64,000 nucleotides of DNA from Pseudocercospora fijiensis CIRAD86 (taxonomy: Eukaryota > Ascomycota > Dothideomycetes > Mycosphaerellales > Mycosphaerellaceae): NCBI RefSeq assembly GCF_000340215.1, contig NW_006921536.1, positions 4,095,664 through 4,159,663 on the forward strand, given 5' to 3'. The notes under the pieces are model-generated. The model was given only the letters and a program-made list of their open reading frames with translations. It did not search any database and was not told where the DNA came from. This document shows, one piece after another, positions 31,725 to 41,739 of this stretch. How positions within the stretch are numbered: position 1 is the first letter of the stretch; each line of letters begins with the position of its first letter. The position numbers and the translations under genes were made by a program.

Positions 31725-32390
31725 GCAGGATGTACTATTAGTCGCGGTAGCAGCAAGATTAGCGAGATTCGTAAGAGCTCCGGCGCCCGCTTCTCTATAA
31801 GGTTGTGCCTTCGAGACTGTTTATCCTTTAGCGACTAGATATTATTTAGCAACTTTTATTAACTTTCGGCAAGTTTTAGACTATTTATATGCGCCTAGGG
31901 TTTATTAGTACTATAGACGCCTCCCGATAGGCACTAAGTCTACTAAGGGAGTAAGGGTTGTAGCACTCTTGCTACCTCTAACTTAATTAATACTATTCCT
32001 TTAGTGCCGCCTATACTAAGTAAACAAACTAGCCCTTCGGTGCTATTATTACTACTAAGGTAGAAGAGGCAGATCTAGCTTATTGCCGAGAAGTGGTTAA
32101 TATAGGGTAAAGTGTAGCAGCTACTATAAAAGCAACTATCTTCTGCATTTCTTCCTCCTTTCTTCTATAACACTTATGCCGGTCTAGGAGACACTAAGCC
32201 GGCGGCAGCGACTAGGGGTCCTAATACCCTTACTAAGTAAATAAACACTAGCTTAACGCAATAGGCATTACTACGCTCGATAGGGAACCTTCGGGCCTAT
32301 ATAGATAAGCAAACGGCGTAGAAGCGAGTAAAATCAAAGCATTAGAAGCGAAGGCAGAGGCTACTACTCCTACTAAGACTCCCGCTTAAG
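31725..32390. other. RIPed interior, no gene identified
   Basis: No recognisable relic. Isolated AACTTTTATTAACTTTCGGC-type repeats occur near 31850-31875. Confidence 0.4.
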
Positions 32391-32795
32391 ACCCTAACGA
32401 AGCGCGCTACTAGTTAGAGTATCGAATTCAAGACTCTATCTAGGTCTAGGACCCTAACGAAGCGCGCTACTAGTTAGAGTGTCGAATTTAAGACTCTATC
32501 TAGGTCTAGGACCCTAACGAAGCGCGCTACTTGTTAGAGTGTCGAATTTAAGACTCTATCTAGGTCTAGGACCCTAACGAAGCGCGCTACTAGTTAGAGT
32601 GTCGAATTTAAGACTCTATCTAGGTCTAGGACCCTAACGAAGCGCGCTACTTATTAGAGTGTCGAATTTAAGACTCTATCTAGGTCTAGGACCCTAACGA
32701 AGCGCGCTACTAGTTAGAGTATCGAATTCAAGACTCTGTCTAGGTCTAGGACCCTAACGAAGCACGCCGCTAGTTAGAGTATCGAATTTAGAACT
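32391..32795 (+). repeat. 60-bp tandem repeat, about 6.7 copies
   Basis: ACCCTAACGAAGCGCGCTAC recurs every 60 bp from 32391 to 32751, each followed by GTTAGAGTGTCGAATTTAAG and ACTCTATCTAGGTCTAGG. Copies are almost identical; the last one is more diverged. Confidence 0.97.
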
Positions 32796-32849
32796 CTACC
32801 TAAGACACTAACGAGTGCAAGCTTAAGGCTAGTACTACTATCGAAGAAG

Positions 32850-33175
32850 CGCTCCGTAAACGGCAAGCCGGGCCTACTCTTAATAAGCATTCTATAGTCG
32901 ATAGGACAGGCCTACTCTCGAAGAAGCGCTCCGTAAACGGTAAGCTAGGCCTACTCTCGAAGAAGCGCGCGTAAACCCTAAGCTAGGCCTGCTCTCGATA
33001 AGTACTCTACGATCGATAGGATAGGCCTACTCTCGATAAGCTCTCTATAGTTAATAGGACGGGCCTACTCTCGAAGAGCGCTCTATAGCGAAGGAGCGCT
33101 CCGTAAACGATAGGCGTACTATAGACGATAGGCGCTCCGTAAACGATAGGCTAGGCCTGCCCTCTAAGACTATAG
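32850..33175 (+). repeat. Degenerate short repeats (GCTCCGTAAACG / AGGCCTACTCTCG)
   Basis: Six or more irregular copies of GAAGAAGCGCTCCGTAAACG and AGCTAGGCCTACTCTCGA, alternating with CTATAGTCGATAGGACAGGC-like phrases. It follows the 60-bp array and probably arose by the same slippage. Confidence 0.75.
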
Positions 33176-33387
33176 TCGACGGGATTATATACGTATTTAG
33201 CTAACCCGAGAATGTTCGCTAAAGCTAAAGGAGACCTAATAAAAGCCGCTAAGGCCTTTAGTAGTAAGTACGTAACTCTTCGCGATCGTGCTTTATCTTG
33301 CCTATATAGGGTTAGCGTATACTTCGTAGTCTAGGGAGTATACCTTATAGGCGCATCCGCACCTTTCTTAGGCAATTAGTTAATATT
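33176..33387. other. Spacer inside the RIPed block
   Basis: No gene or repeat recognised. Confidence 0.3.
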
Positions 33388-33685
33388 CTAGGCAACTTTA
33401 ATAGTAAATAACGGGAAAAGTAGGGCCTTACTATTGTTAATCCCCCGAGTAGTAGCGGTCTATATAAAGTTTTAGCATCTTTTATAAACTTTTACTAACT
33501 TACGAGGGCCCGAATATTAGAGCGGGCAGATATTATAGGCGACGTTAATAGGAAATAGCGGAAAAAAGTAGGGCCTTGCTATTATTAATCCCTCGAGCGA
33601 TAGCGGTCTATATAAAGTTTTAGCATCTTTTAGAAACCTTTACTAACTTTTAGCTAATAAGAGCCCGAAGATTATATCGGATAGA
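33388..33685 (+). repeat. About 150-bp direct repeat, two copies
   Basis: Both copies contain AAAGTAGGGCCTT, TAGCGGTCTATATAAAGTTT and TAGCATCTTTTA followed by CTTTTACTAACTT. The first copy is at about 33390-33535, the second at about 33538-33685. Confidence 0.85.
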
Positions 33686-34507
33686 GTATCAACCCTTACT
33701 TCGATCCTGCTCTTATAGGGCGAACGTAGAGCTGTTACCTTACTTGCCCTACATTTTCCTAGTAGTAAAGTTTATATACTATTATTAGTTAGTTTTACGT
33801 TGCTTCTTAGGTAGACAATAGAACTTATCCCGCCCTTAGCCTTATATATATATTTCTTCTCCCTCTATCGTTTCCTTCCTTCCTTCTTCTTCTATAAGAT
33901 ATCGTATATACCCTCTTACCCTCTTCTATAACGTTACCTTAAACATAAGAACTACGTTAACGGTATAGAAAGTAACAAAGATAGCTAGCCTGTTCTTTCG
34001 CCGCCTATCGGGGCACTCTCTTTTTAGTATAGATGTATATATTAATTAGCAACTTCGGAGGCATTTAGAGATTAGAATACTGCTAATACGTATATAGGGC
34101 GAGCGAGCTCTAGCGTCTACTACTTCGCGCGCGTAGCGCGCATCCCGCCGCAACCGCCGCCGCCGCATCGCTCTTCGATTGCGTTTGCTATAGCAGTAGT
34201 AGTAGTAGCAGTAGTAGCAGCTATAGAAGTATACTAGTTTTAGGCGTCTTAGGATAAGAATATGCTAATATCTCGAAGTCCGACTTTCTTTGTAACCCCT
34301 ATAGATATAGTAACGTACGTTTTTAGCTTATCGATTAATCCTTAGATATAGTACTAATTCGTAGAATAGCTATTAGCTTCCGCTAGCTCCTCCTCCGCTA
34401 GCTCCTCCGGCGTATATATCTTTAGTCTTGTCTGCTTATAATCGCTAGGCGCTAACATATTATAGACCTCCGCTATAGTAGCAACTATAGTAGTAGCTAT
34501 AAGGCGG

Positions 34508-34745
34508 CGAGTAAGTGTTGCTTTACTCCGTTGCCTATTTTAATCGATACTAACTACGATATAGTAATATCGATATAAACTTCGGTACTAGCGGCGACGA
34601 GTAAGTTATTACTTTGCTCCGTTGCCTATTTTAATCGATGCTAACTACGATATAGTAATATCGATATAAACTTCGGTACTAGCGGCGACAAGTAAGTTAT
34701 TACTTAGCTCTATTAGCTGTTTTAATCGATACTAACTATACTATA
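34508..34745 (+). repeat. About 105-bp tandem repeat, 2.3 copies
   Basis: AGTAAGTTATTACTT, GCTCCGTTGCCTATTTTAAT and CGATATAAACTTCGGTACTA recur starting at about 34511, 34611 and 34690, the third copy partial. Confidence 0.85.
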
Positions 34746-34889
34746 GCGACGACTACAACCCTACTAGCGCTAATAGTAACGACGATAGCGATAAGTAAGT
34801 TATGCATTCCTAGGCCGTTGTCGTGTTTATATATATACTAACTATACTATAGCGAGAATAAGCCTTTTATTAGCCCTGCTGCCGTAGCC

Positions 34890-35712
34890 TTCGATGCTGC
34901 CGCCCTCCCCCCTCCTACTACTACTACCGCCGCTACCCTCCCTCCTCCTCCTACTACTACTACCGCCGCCGCCCTCCCTCCTCCTCCTACTACTACTACT
35001 ACCGACGCCCTCCCTCCTCCTCCTCCTACTACTACTACCGACGCCCTCCCTCCTCCTACTACTACTACTGCCGCCGCTGTCCCTTTCTTCGCTCCGCCGG
35101 CCGTAGCACTAACGATAGGCAGGCAGGTTAGTAATATACCGCCTATCCTAGCCGGAGGTACTCGCGTACCTCGCTTTTAGCTAGCTAGGCCGCCTATTCT
35201 AGGCATAACGCCTAAGCCTGCTTAGGTTATAGGAGAGTAGTAGTCTCCGGACACTATCGACCGTAAGTTAGACTAATCGAGCGAGCGATTAAGGATTATA
35301 CTAACATATGTTATAGCGGCCTATACGAATCGCTATAAGCAGCTACGCTACGTTGTCCGTATTATAGAAACGACCTTAGGCCGTCGTTTCGCCCGCCTAT
35401 ACGACGCCTGCCGTCGCGACGGCCTTAAGTGCTAGGGTTATTTAGCGGGCATTAAGGCCTATATTAAGAAGCCTAGTCGTAGTTATACTCGCTACCGTCT
35501 CTATAAGGTATAATATTCTTATTATATTCTAGATAGGATATAATACTAACTTCGTTGCTTTTAGATCCCTTACTCCTATCGCGACGAGGAGCTTAGGCTC
35601 CTACTTAAGAAGAGCCTAGATCGCAAGCTAGATAGTTTCGGTAGTAGCTATAGTAGTAGTATAGATAGTAGCAAAGGTAGTAGTGCTTATAGTAGCGTCG
35701 CCGCCTACTAAT
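34890..35712 (+). pseudogene. Degenerate frame with a CT-rich Pro/Leu tandem tract
   Basis: 34890-35075 is a tandem array of CCTCCCTCCTCCTCCTACTA-type units (about 36-42 bp, five copies). Downstream a frame with few stops reads ETTLGRRFARLYDACRRDG and later a Ser-rich stretch (about 35640-35710). It may be a RIPed gene with a proline-rich N-terminus. No family is recognised. Confidence 0.35.
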
Positions 35713-36151
35713 TTTTACTTATTCGCGTAGTAAGTCCTAAAATATAGTAGTAAGACGTATGTCGCTTACTAGGTGTTCGGTATTTAGGTATAGTAGCTAG
35801 TCTGCTTCTTTATTTACTTTTTTATTTACTAGCCTTTAGGAATAATAGTGCTTTTTATTGTGTTTTTATACTCTTAGCGGTCTTCTATTCGGTGTTTAGG
35901 AGAAGTAGTACGGCTACTATAAATAGAAACTCTTCTCGGTCCTCTAATCTCGTTGCTATATTACTCTACTATATTCTTCGGCTTTTACCTTATATCTACT
36001 AAGTTGAAAGCGCTAAAGTCTAGGTATATAGTACTCTATAGATTCGCCGCGGCTCCGCTTGCCGAAGGCCTCCGACTAGCTGAAAGTTCATAAAAGTTAG
36101 TAGACGTTGCAGCGGCTTAATCAACTTTCATTCAAAACCCCAGAATTCACG

Positions 36152-36188
36152 AAATTAGCCTAAAGCCGACCTTCTTCAACTTCGGCGC
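36152..36188 (-). repeat. Right terminal inverted repeat of the giant element
   Basis: The reverse complement begins GCGCCGAAGTTGAAGAAGG and matches the left TIR at 36 of 37 positions. Just inside it are un-RIPed relatives of the internal decamer (AAAGTTCATAAAAGTTAG at about 36083). Normal composition resumes directly outside. Confidence 0.9.
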
Positions 36189-36202
36189 TCTCTCTACCCC
36201 CC

Positions 36203-36378
36203 AGCCACCAGCCACCAGCCACAACTTGAAGCGTCGACCTGTGAACCAAGGGACCAACCCAGCATTGAAATGCATCTGCCACGGCGAGTCGGCGGCAACG
36301 ATACTCGTATATCGTACTGAGCATACTCGATGCCAGCAACATCTCACGCCAACCCTCATCATTCCAAAGCTCCACACC
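36203..36378 (+). promoter_or_regulatory. Remaining TLG1 promoter
   Basis: 176 bp of normal-composition DNA between the right CTACCCCCC repeat and the TLG1 start, beginning with (GCCACCA)3-like repeats. Together with 10487-10616 it would make an intergenic region of about 0.3 kb between divergent GCP5 and TLG1 if the element were removed. Confidence 0.5.
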
Positions 36379-37159
36379 ATGTCACACGACCCGTTCCAAG
36401 AAGCCCAAGCCGATGTGCTCTCCTTACTACAACAGACGCGCCCTCTTCTCCAGTCATATCTACGAATACGATCAACAGCGTCAAGCGCAAATGCACCGGA
36501 ACTTCGAGAAGCCAGAGATGAGCTCGAGAGCAACCTAACGGATCTGTCGACAGACCTGTCAGATCTGGTAGCTTCAGTCAAGGCCGTTGAAGGAGATCCA
36601 TACAAGTATGGCCTCGATGTGACGGAAGTTGGGCGTAGGAGAAAGCTCGTTCGGGATGTGGGCAGCGAGATTGAAGACATGCGACGCCAGATGCAGTCCA
36701 CCGTGGCTGCCGCAGATGCGAATCATCTAGTACACCCGGATCAGTTTGGAATGCACGACGACGACGGCGATGAAGACTATGCTGCTTGGGAAGAGCAGAG
36801 ACAGATGGAAATTATGCACGAGCAGGACGAGGCTCTGGATGGTGTCTTTCAGACTGTCGGGAACCTCAGGGCGCAGGCAGACACAATGGGCCGTGAATTG
36901 GAGGAGCAAGCAGAGCTGCTAGAAGACACAGAAAACATCACGGATCGAGTGGGAGGGAAGCTGGCGAGTGGCATGAACAAGATTCGCTACGTGATTGAGA
37001 AGAATGAGGGTGAGTTCCGCACGCTGCAGAATTGCAGCGTTAGACACCGGATCTGGTACTACGGAGCTGACACTAGATTCAGATCGATACTCGAGTTGTT
37101 GTATCGCAGCCTTGATCTTTGTGCTGATACTGCTGCTCATACTGGTGCTTGTTCTCTGA
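36379..37159 (+). CDS. TLG1: Qc-SNARE of the syntaxin-6 type (Tlg1), two exons
   Basis: TGN/endosomal t-SNARE for fusion of endosome-derived vesicles. The model join(36379..37009, 37083..37159) gives 235 residues. The intron is 73 nt, GTGAGT...GCTGAC...TTCAG. If the intron is read through, the frame stays open into the next gene and loses the membrane anchor, so splicing is needed. The N-terminal syntaxin-6-like helical domain starts DPFQEAQADVLSLL. A linker contains HPDQFGMHDDDGDEDYAAWE, and the SNARE heptads cover about residues 155-207, with the central-layer Gln in LEEQAELLEDTENI. Exon 2 encodes RYSSCCIAALIFVLILLLI and ends VLVL, a C-terminal tail anchor preceded by a Cys pair that could be palmitoylated. 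Start: ATGTCACACGACCCG in context CACCATG. The identity is secure. Confidence 0.93.
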
Positions 37160-37227
37160 GATCATATGCCAAGAGCTGTGGCTCAGCATCTGACGTGAAC
37201 CTGAACCTCGATCTCCAAGTTATCAAC

Positions 37228-37857
37228 ATGTGGAGAGCTTCGACATTATCATCCTCACATGTTGACACCGCAAGCAGCATGCAAGGCGACAGTGAGTGCA
37301 TTCTTGAACAACGAGATTCCTCACATGCTGATTGTACAGACTCGCATCCACTGCTGCAACAGACAGCATTGAGCGTCAATCCATTCATCGACCTGCCAAA
37401 GGCGCCAACATTACCGCACAACTACGCTTCGCTTCCATCCATACTGCCGCCGTCAATCCTGCAGTCTCCTCCTGCACCTTCCAATCCGGATCTCCCAGGC
37501 TATGTGACCTCTTCGTCAGGCTTCGCAGCACACCCAAAGACGATTATAGCACAGAACAAGTCACTGCTCGAACAGATCGAGACGCAGCGAAAGCATGCAG
37601 AAAAGGAGGTGCATCAGTGGGAGCAGAGCATAAGAGATCGTGAACTCGCAGAGAAGAGACGCAAGGCGCCCGGCTATTTGGATACTGAGGTCCACATATT
37701 GGAGCCGGCCAAGGCGAAAGCAGACCTACCACAACTCGGAGCTGCGAGCTTAATGGATGAGCCGGCACCGGTATCGCGACAGCCCAGCATGAACAAGCAA
37801 GTCGATGATCTGGGCGATGCAATGGACAGAGCCTTTGGGAGGAGCGAGCTGGGTTGA
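37228..37857 (+). CDS. Small conserved-looking coiled-coil protein, function unknown
   Basis: Begins about 70 bp after TLG1 on the same strand. A probable intron at 37292-37339 (48 nt, GTGAGT...GCTGATTGTACAG) is a multiple of three, so it leaves the frame unchanged. With it removed the product is 193 residues from ATG 37228 or 176 from ATG 37279. The order is a proline-rich segment (NPFIDLPKAPTLPHNYASLP) at the N-terminus, then a basic/acidic coiled coil (IIAQNKSLLEQIETQRKHAE and following residues to EKRRKAPGYLD), then a short C-terminal helix with DLGDAMDRAFG. There is no signal peptide or membrane span. I do not recognise the family. The codon use and open frame support a real gene; the exact start is uncertain. 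It could also be an alternative 3' portion of the TLG1 transcript. Confidence 0.65.
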   Translation: MWRASTLSSSHVDTASSMQGDSECILEQRDSSHADCTDSHPLLQQTALSVNPFIDLPKAPTLPHNYASLPSILPPSILQSPPAPSNPDLPGYVTSSSGFAAHPKTIIAQNKSLLEQIETQRKHAEKEVHQWEQSIRDRELAEKRRKAPGYLDTEVHILEPAKAKADLPQLGAASLMDEPAPVSRQPSMNKQVDDLGDAMDRAFGRSELG

Positions 37858-38649
37858 ACGCCGATGCGCGACATATAGACTTGACCTACAGATCTGCTCG
37901 TCACCCCAGAATTTGTGCTCCAGAGTCTAGAAGTTGGGCTCACCAAAGGCAGCTCGTGGAACCGCAGGCAGCAGGTCCGGCAGTGAGGCTACAATGCATG
38001 CCTCAAGTGTCGTTCTTCTTGGGTTTTTGCGCACACAAGGGTCCTCCATCCCTTTGTGGTTGCAAATTTCAGGGTGCGTCTACTCGCTCATCGGTGGATT
38101 GGTGGTTTGGAAGGAAGTCAAACATGCCTACCGATAGTAAATTGTTATAGTCTACTACTTTTAAGGTAGACAGATCGGTAGAGAATTCGGTAGATAGAGA
38201 GCACGTCCGTAGAGGCGAAGATTCTCGACTGATCTGCCGATGACCTGCCCCCAACCCGCGCTTTCGGGATGCTGTATGGCTACACCTCCCAGAACAGGCA
38301 ACCCGCGCTCAGACCACGGATTAAATTGTATACAGCAAATACCGCCTACTTCTATCGGAAAGCAAAGCAGACAAGTCGGCAGATCAAGTCGGCAGAAGAA
38401 TCGATTGCTAGATTGTGTTAGGAAACTATAGGATTCCCTCTTGCGAGATTTCTAGGATTAAGTAGTATCCCCTATAATAACTCGTCCGCTCGGAGCGTTT
38501 ATTAGCAAAACAGGCATCAACCCCTATACGCTCTACTTAGTTAGCATATAGAGGCCGCTCTATAGCCGCTCTATAGGTAAATAAACAGGCCTTAATTAGA
38601 CTCGGTTATATACGCGTTAAACTACTTCGAGCGCTTAGCTATTATCGCC
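37858..38649. other. Transition zone; no gene, RIP composition from about 38.4 kb
   Basis: 37858-38130 is normal intergenic DNA. 38130-38400 mixes normal and TpA-rich sequence with AAGTCGGCAG repeats near 38370-38395. From about 38.43 kb the DNA is fully RIP-like. The segment just before 38650 was contiguous with 49668 onward before retroelement A inserted. Confidence 0.45.
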
Positions 38650-38654
38650 GCTAT

Positions 38655-38851
38655 TATAAGAAGGGTACGTTAGTAGGTAGATAGGGTAGTAGTAGGTATA
38701 AGTAGTATTCGATAAGGAGCTAGGAGGAGAGGGAGGAAAGCGGGCAAGTTAGCCTATTACTAAGCGCTAAGCCCTACCTAAGGTATTAAGACTCTAGCTT
38801 TACTCGAGCCTAGTTATATACTAATTACGTACGACCTCTTTAGTCCTAATA
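38655..38851 (-). repeat. LTR of element A (3' LTR, minus orientation)
   Basis: Begins TATAAGAAGGG and ends CCTAATA on the plus strand. In element orientation TATTAGG...CTTCTTATA is a RIPed form of TG...CA ends. A purine-rich tract GAAGGGAAGC lies just inside. Confidence 0.9.
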
Positions 38852-41542
38852 TACGCTTCCCTTCTAAAGGCCGCGCCCTCGTAGCCGGTCTATATTCTAT
38901 TCTTAACCTCTATCGCTACTAACTTAGTAGGTCTAGCAAGCTTCTTAGTCTACGCTAAATTAAACGCTTAACTACCGGATTATATAACTATATTAAACCT
39001 TACATTCTAATATATTGTCTAACTCTAACTGCGCTATCCTTATATATAATAAAGTAATATATAACTAAAAGAATTAAGGACTATCTACTAATTATAATAC
39101 GAGCGCGCCTTCCCTACTATAATAGGTAGGCATATAAGGTATTATAGCACTACCTCCGTTCTAAGTAATATCGTTTCGAGTTCTTTGCGTCTACTCTTAA
39201 AAAACCTAGCTATATCCGCTTTCGAGGGTTGTCTGCTTCCGAGAGTTTATTCTTATTATTACGAGGACTATTATTATTCGTAGTTTCGCTAGCCCTAATT
39301 AGTTAGGTTTAGTAGCCTTTAATTGTTAATCTTATCTTATCTTTTCAAAAAACACAGCTCGTCTAGTTTCTATAAATAAAGGCTATTATAAGTATAGTAG
39401 TTAAGGTTCGCTTTACTTAAAGGGTCGGAAAGATCGAGGAGTAACCTATTATCCGTAAGATCGACCCTAGCTAGCTTAGCTCTATAGTTTTTGCCCTTAG
39501 TTAGTCTATTAACCTAATCTTTTAAGCGGCTCTTAGTGTTTTAACTTAGCCTTAAAGTTTTAATTAAACCTTTAATATAGCTATTCTTTTAACTTAACTA
39601 GTATAGTACGCTCCGGCCTTAGGCCGTAGTATAGGTAAGGTTGTCTTCGTAGATATAGCGACAATAGCAAGTAATATTAACAATAGCGGCGCTAGCCGTC
39701 TTAGCGCTAACTTTACCTTGCTTCTAATTTCCTTCTTTAACTAATAATAACTTAGCAATACCGTTACTAATATAGCCGCGCCGGCCGCGCCGTCGTTATT
39801 ATTATTATTACTATTTACGCGCACGCGCGCCGTCCTCGCCGATCGCTTAGGCCTCGGGGCCTCGTTAGAGTAAAGGAGTAAAAGGGGGCGCTAAGAGAAG
39901 GGTCTTATAGGGTACGCTAGTAAAGAGGTAGTTTCCTAGAAGAGTAGCGAATAGTTAACGTATTATAGCGCGCTTGTTAACACTCGGTACGCGTTTACTA
40001 TAGTAGTATAGTCTTATTATCCCTTGTTGCTAACAATTGCTTGCCTCTAATTAGTTAGCTAATAGCACCCCGGGGGTAGCATTATTCCTAGGCGACATTA
40101 TAGGCCCTTAGCCTTCTTCTTGTTCTTTATACTAGTCTAATACTTATCTAGCAACTTAGTTATATCCTTAAAGGAGTCCTTAGCCTCCTACGAGTCCTAT
40201 TTAGGTAAATAGCCTTACTATCTTAGGAGGTATTCCTTCTTGCCTTGTCTAGTCCGATGCTTTAGAATACGTTCTGTAGACTATAGCTCTTCGCTATTAG
40301 CTAAGACTTCTTCTAACTTAGTAGGCGCTTTATCGCCTTCGCGCTAGTAGTATAGTTTAAGGAGGGATATATAGAAGGTATTATAGATAGTGTAATAAGG
40401 TAGAAGCTATAACTAGTAGGCCTATACGGAGGAGCCTTTAACTTCTCGGATACAGAATAGGCTAATATATCTCGGTGCGAGCTTAGGCCTTGTTTTACTA
40501 TTAGGTAATAGGTGTTTGCGGATACGGAGGTTCTTTATACTAAGTATAACTATATCGCCTTGTTTAAAGGTTATTAGTATATAACGCTTATCGTAGTAGG
40601 CCTTTTAGTATTCTTAGGCCTTTATTAGCTTCTTAGCTATCTTAGTATAGATTTCTCGCATCTTCTTAATACGTTCTATTGCCGCTAGTGTTTCTAGTAC
40701 TTAACGCGCTTCCCTTTCCTTACGCTCGGCCTCGAGCGTTAGTAGGTCTTATAGTAAGGCAGCGTTTTAGCCTATTATAGCTATATATAGTAAAACCTTA
40801 GTAGATAAGTGCACGCTATTGTTATATACGAATTCTATAGGCTATAGGAGATTAACCTAATCCTCGGGGTTGTTATTAATATAGCTGCGTAGGTACTGCT
40901 ATAGGGTAGCATTCTGCCTCTCTGTTTAACTGTTAGTCTATAGATAGAAGGCTATTAATAGCCGATGCTTTAGTCTTAGCTGCAAGCAAATCTCGCTCTA
41001 ATAGTAAGATATTAGTGTCGATCTACGATTAGATACTATCCCCTTAGGGGTTCCCTAATAGGTATAGAAGATGTTATTCTATAGCGCTTCTGCTATATTA
41101 ATAGCAGTCTAATCCTTCCGCGCCGGGATATATCGAGCGCCTTTAGTAAATCGATCTACTATAATAAGGATAGTATTATATACATCCTTGCTGCCCCTGC
41201 GTTTAGTAGGTAGAAGGCCTATAATAAAGTCTATTATAAGCTCTACGAATAGCTTCCTAGGAATAGGAAGTAAAGACAACTCGCTAAATAGCAAGTGCTT
41301 TAGTGCTTTAATACGCTAGTATACTACGCAGGTCTATATATACTCCTTTATATACCGCTTACTATTTAGCTAGTAGTATATACGCGATAGTAACTCGTGC
41401 GACCTCTCTATACTATAGTAACTAGCGAGCTTACTATTATAGTGCCTCTTTAAAAGCTCTTATCTAATCGATTGTTTAGCGGGGATATAGTATCTGCCTT
41501 TAAACTTTAAGTAACCCTTATCGTCGATCGACTAATTGTTAT
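38852..41542 (-). pseudogene. Element A: 3' region with chromodomain and integrase relics
   Basis: Contains the integrase core piece LFVELIIDFIIGLLPTKRRG and IVDRFTKGARYIPARKD (41109-41294). Downstream are integrase C-terminal sequence at about 40.45-40.7 kb and a RIPed chromodomain at about 40.12-40.26 kb. Many stops are present. It parallels 41740-44390 of element B. Confidence 0.8.
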
Positions 41543-41739
41543 TATAAGAAGGGTTATGTTAGTAGGTAGATAGGGTAGTAGTGAATTAGTATAGTATTCG
41601 ATAGAGATCTAGAAGGAGAGGGAGGAAGGCAGGAGAGTTAGCCTAACGCTAAGCGCCAAGCCCTGCCTAAGGCATTAAGACCCTAGCTTCACTCGGCCTA
41701 GTTATATGCTAATTACGTATAGCCTCTTTAGCCCTAATA
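41543..41739 (-). repeat. 3' LTR of element B
   Basis: 197 bp, TATAAGAAGGG to CCTAATA on the plus strand. The adjacent internal sequence is the polypurine tract (AGAAGGGAAGCGTG in element orientation). Confidence 0.95.

Larger units (their letters stand above)
10617..36193. mobile_element. 25.6-kb TIR-bounded, RIP-mutated giant element with integrase relic
   Basis: A block of uniform RIP composition whose two ends carry the same sequence in inverted orientation (10621-10657 and 36152-36188, 36 of 37 identical). CTACCCCCC flanks the block as a direct repeat at 10608-10616 and 36194-36202. It stands 4 bp outside the left TIR and 5 bp outside the right one, so its status as target-site duplication is probable and not certain. 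Inside are an rve/DDE integrase relic (about 14.3-15.4 kb), unidentified degenerate frames, an Argonaute fragment (28.2-28.8 kb), many minisatellites and a 363-bp gap. No reverse transcriptase, DNA polymerase B or DUF3435 tyrosine recombinase could be recognised. It lies exactly between GCP5 and TLG1. It could be one transposon or a nest of elements inside an outer one. Confidence 0.75.

Noticed and set aside
32391..32795. CRISPR-like or centromeric satellite
   Set aside because: Only about seven contiguous 60-bp units, no spacers and no long satellite field.
10617..36193. Starship element
   Set aside because: No DUF3435 tyrosine-recombinase relic could be recognised at either end, and clear 37-bp TIRs with an rve-type integrase point to another class. 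A stop-masked DUF3435 profile search would settle it.
10617..36193. Maverick/Polinton
   Set aside because: An integrase relic is present, but no protein-primed DNA polymerase B, packaging ATPase or capsid motifs were seen, and the TIRs are short.
36226..37857. A single 543-codon protein from 36226
   Set aside because: It begins at a non-ATG codon and reads through the TLG1 intron. Splicing at 37010-37082 gives a perfect tail-anchored SNARE, so two genes are a better model.
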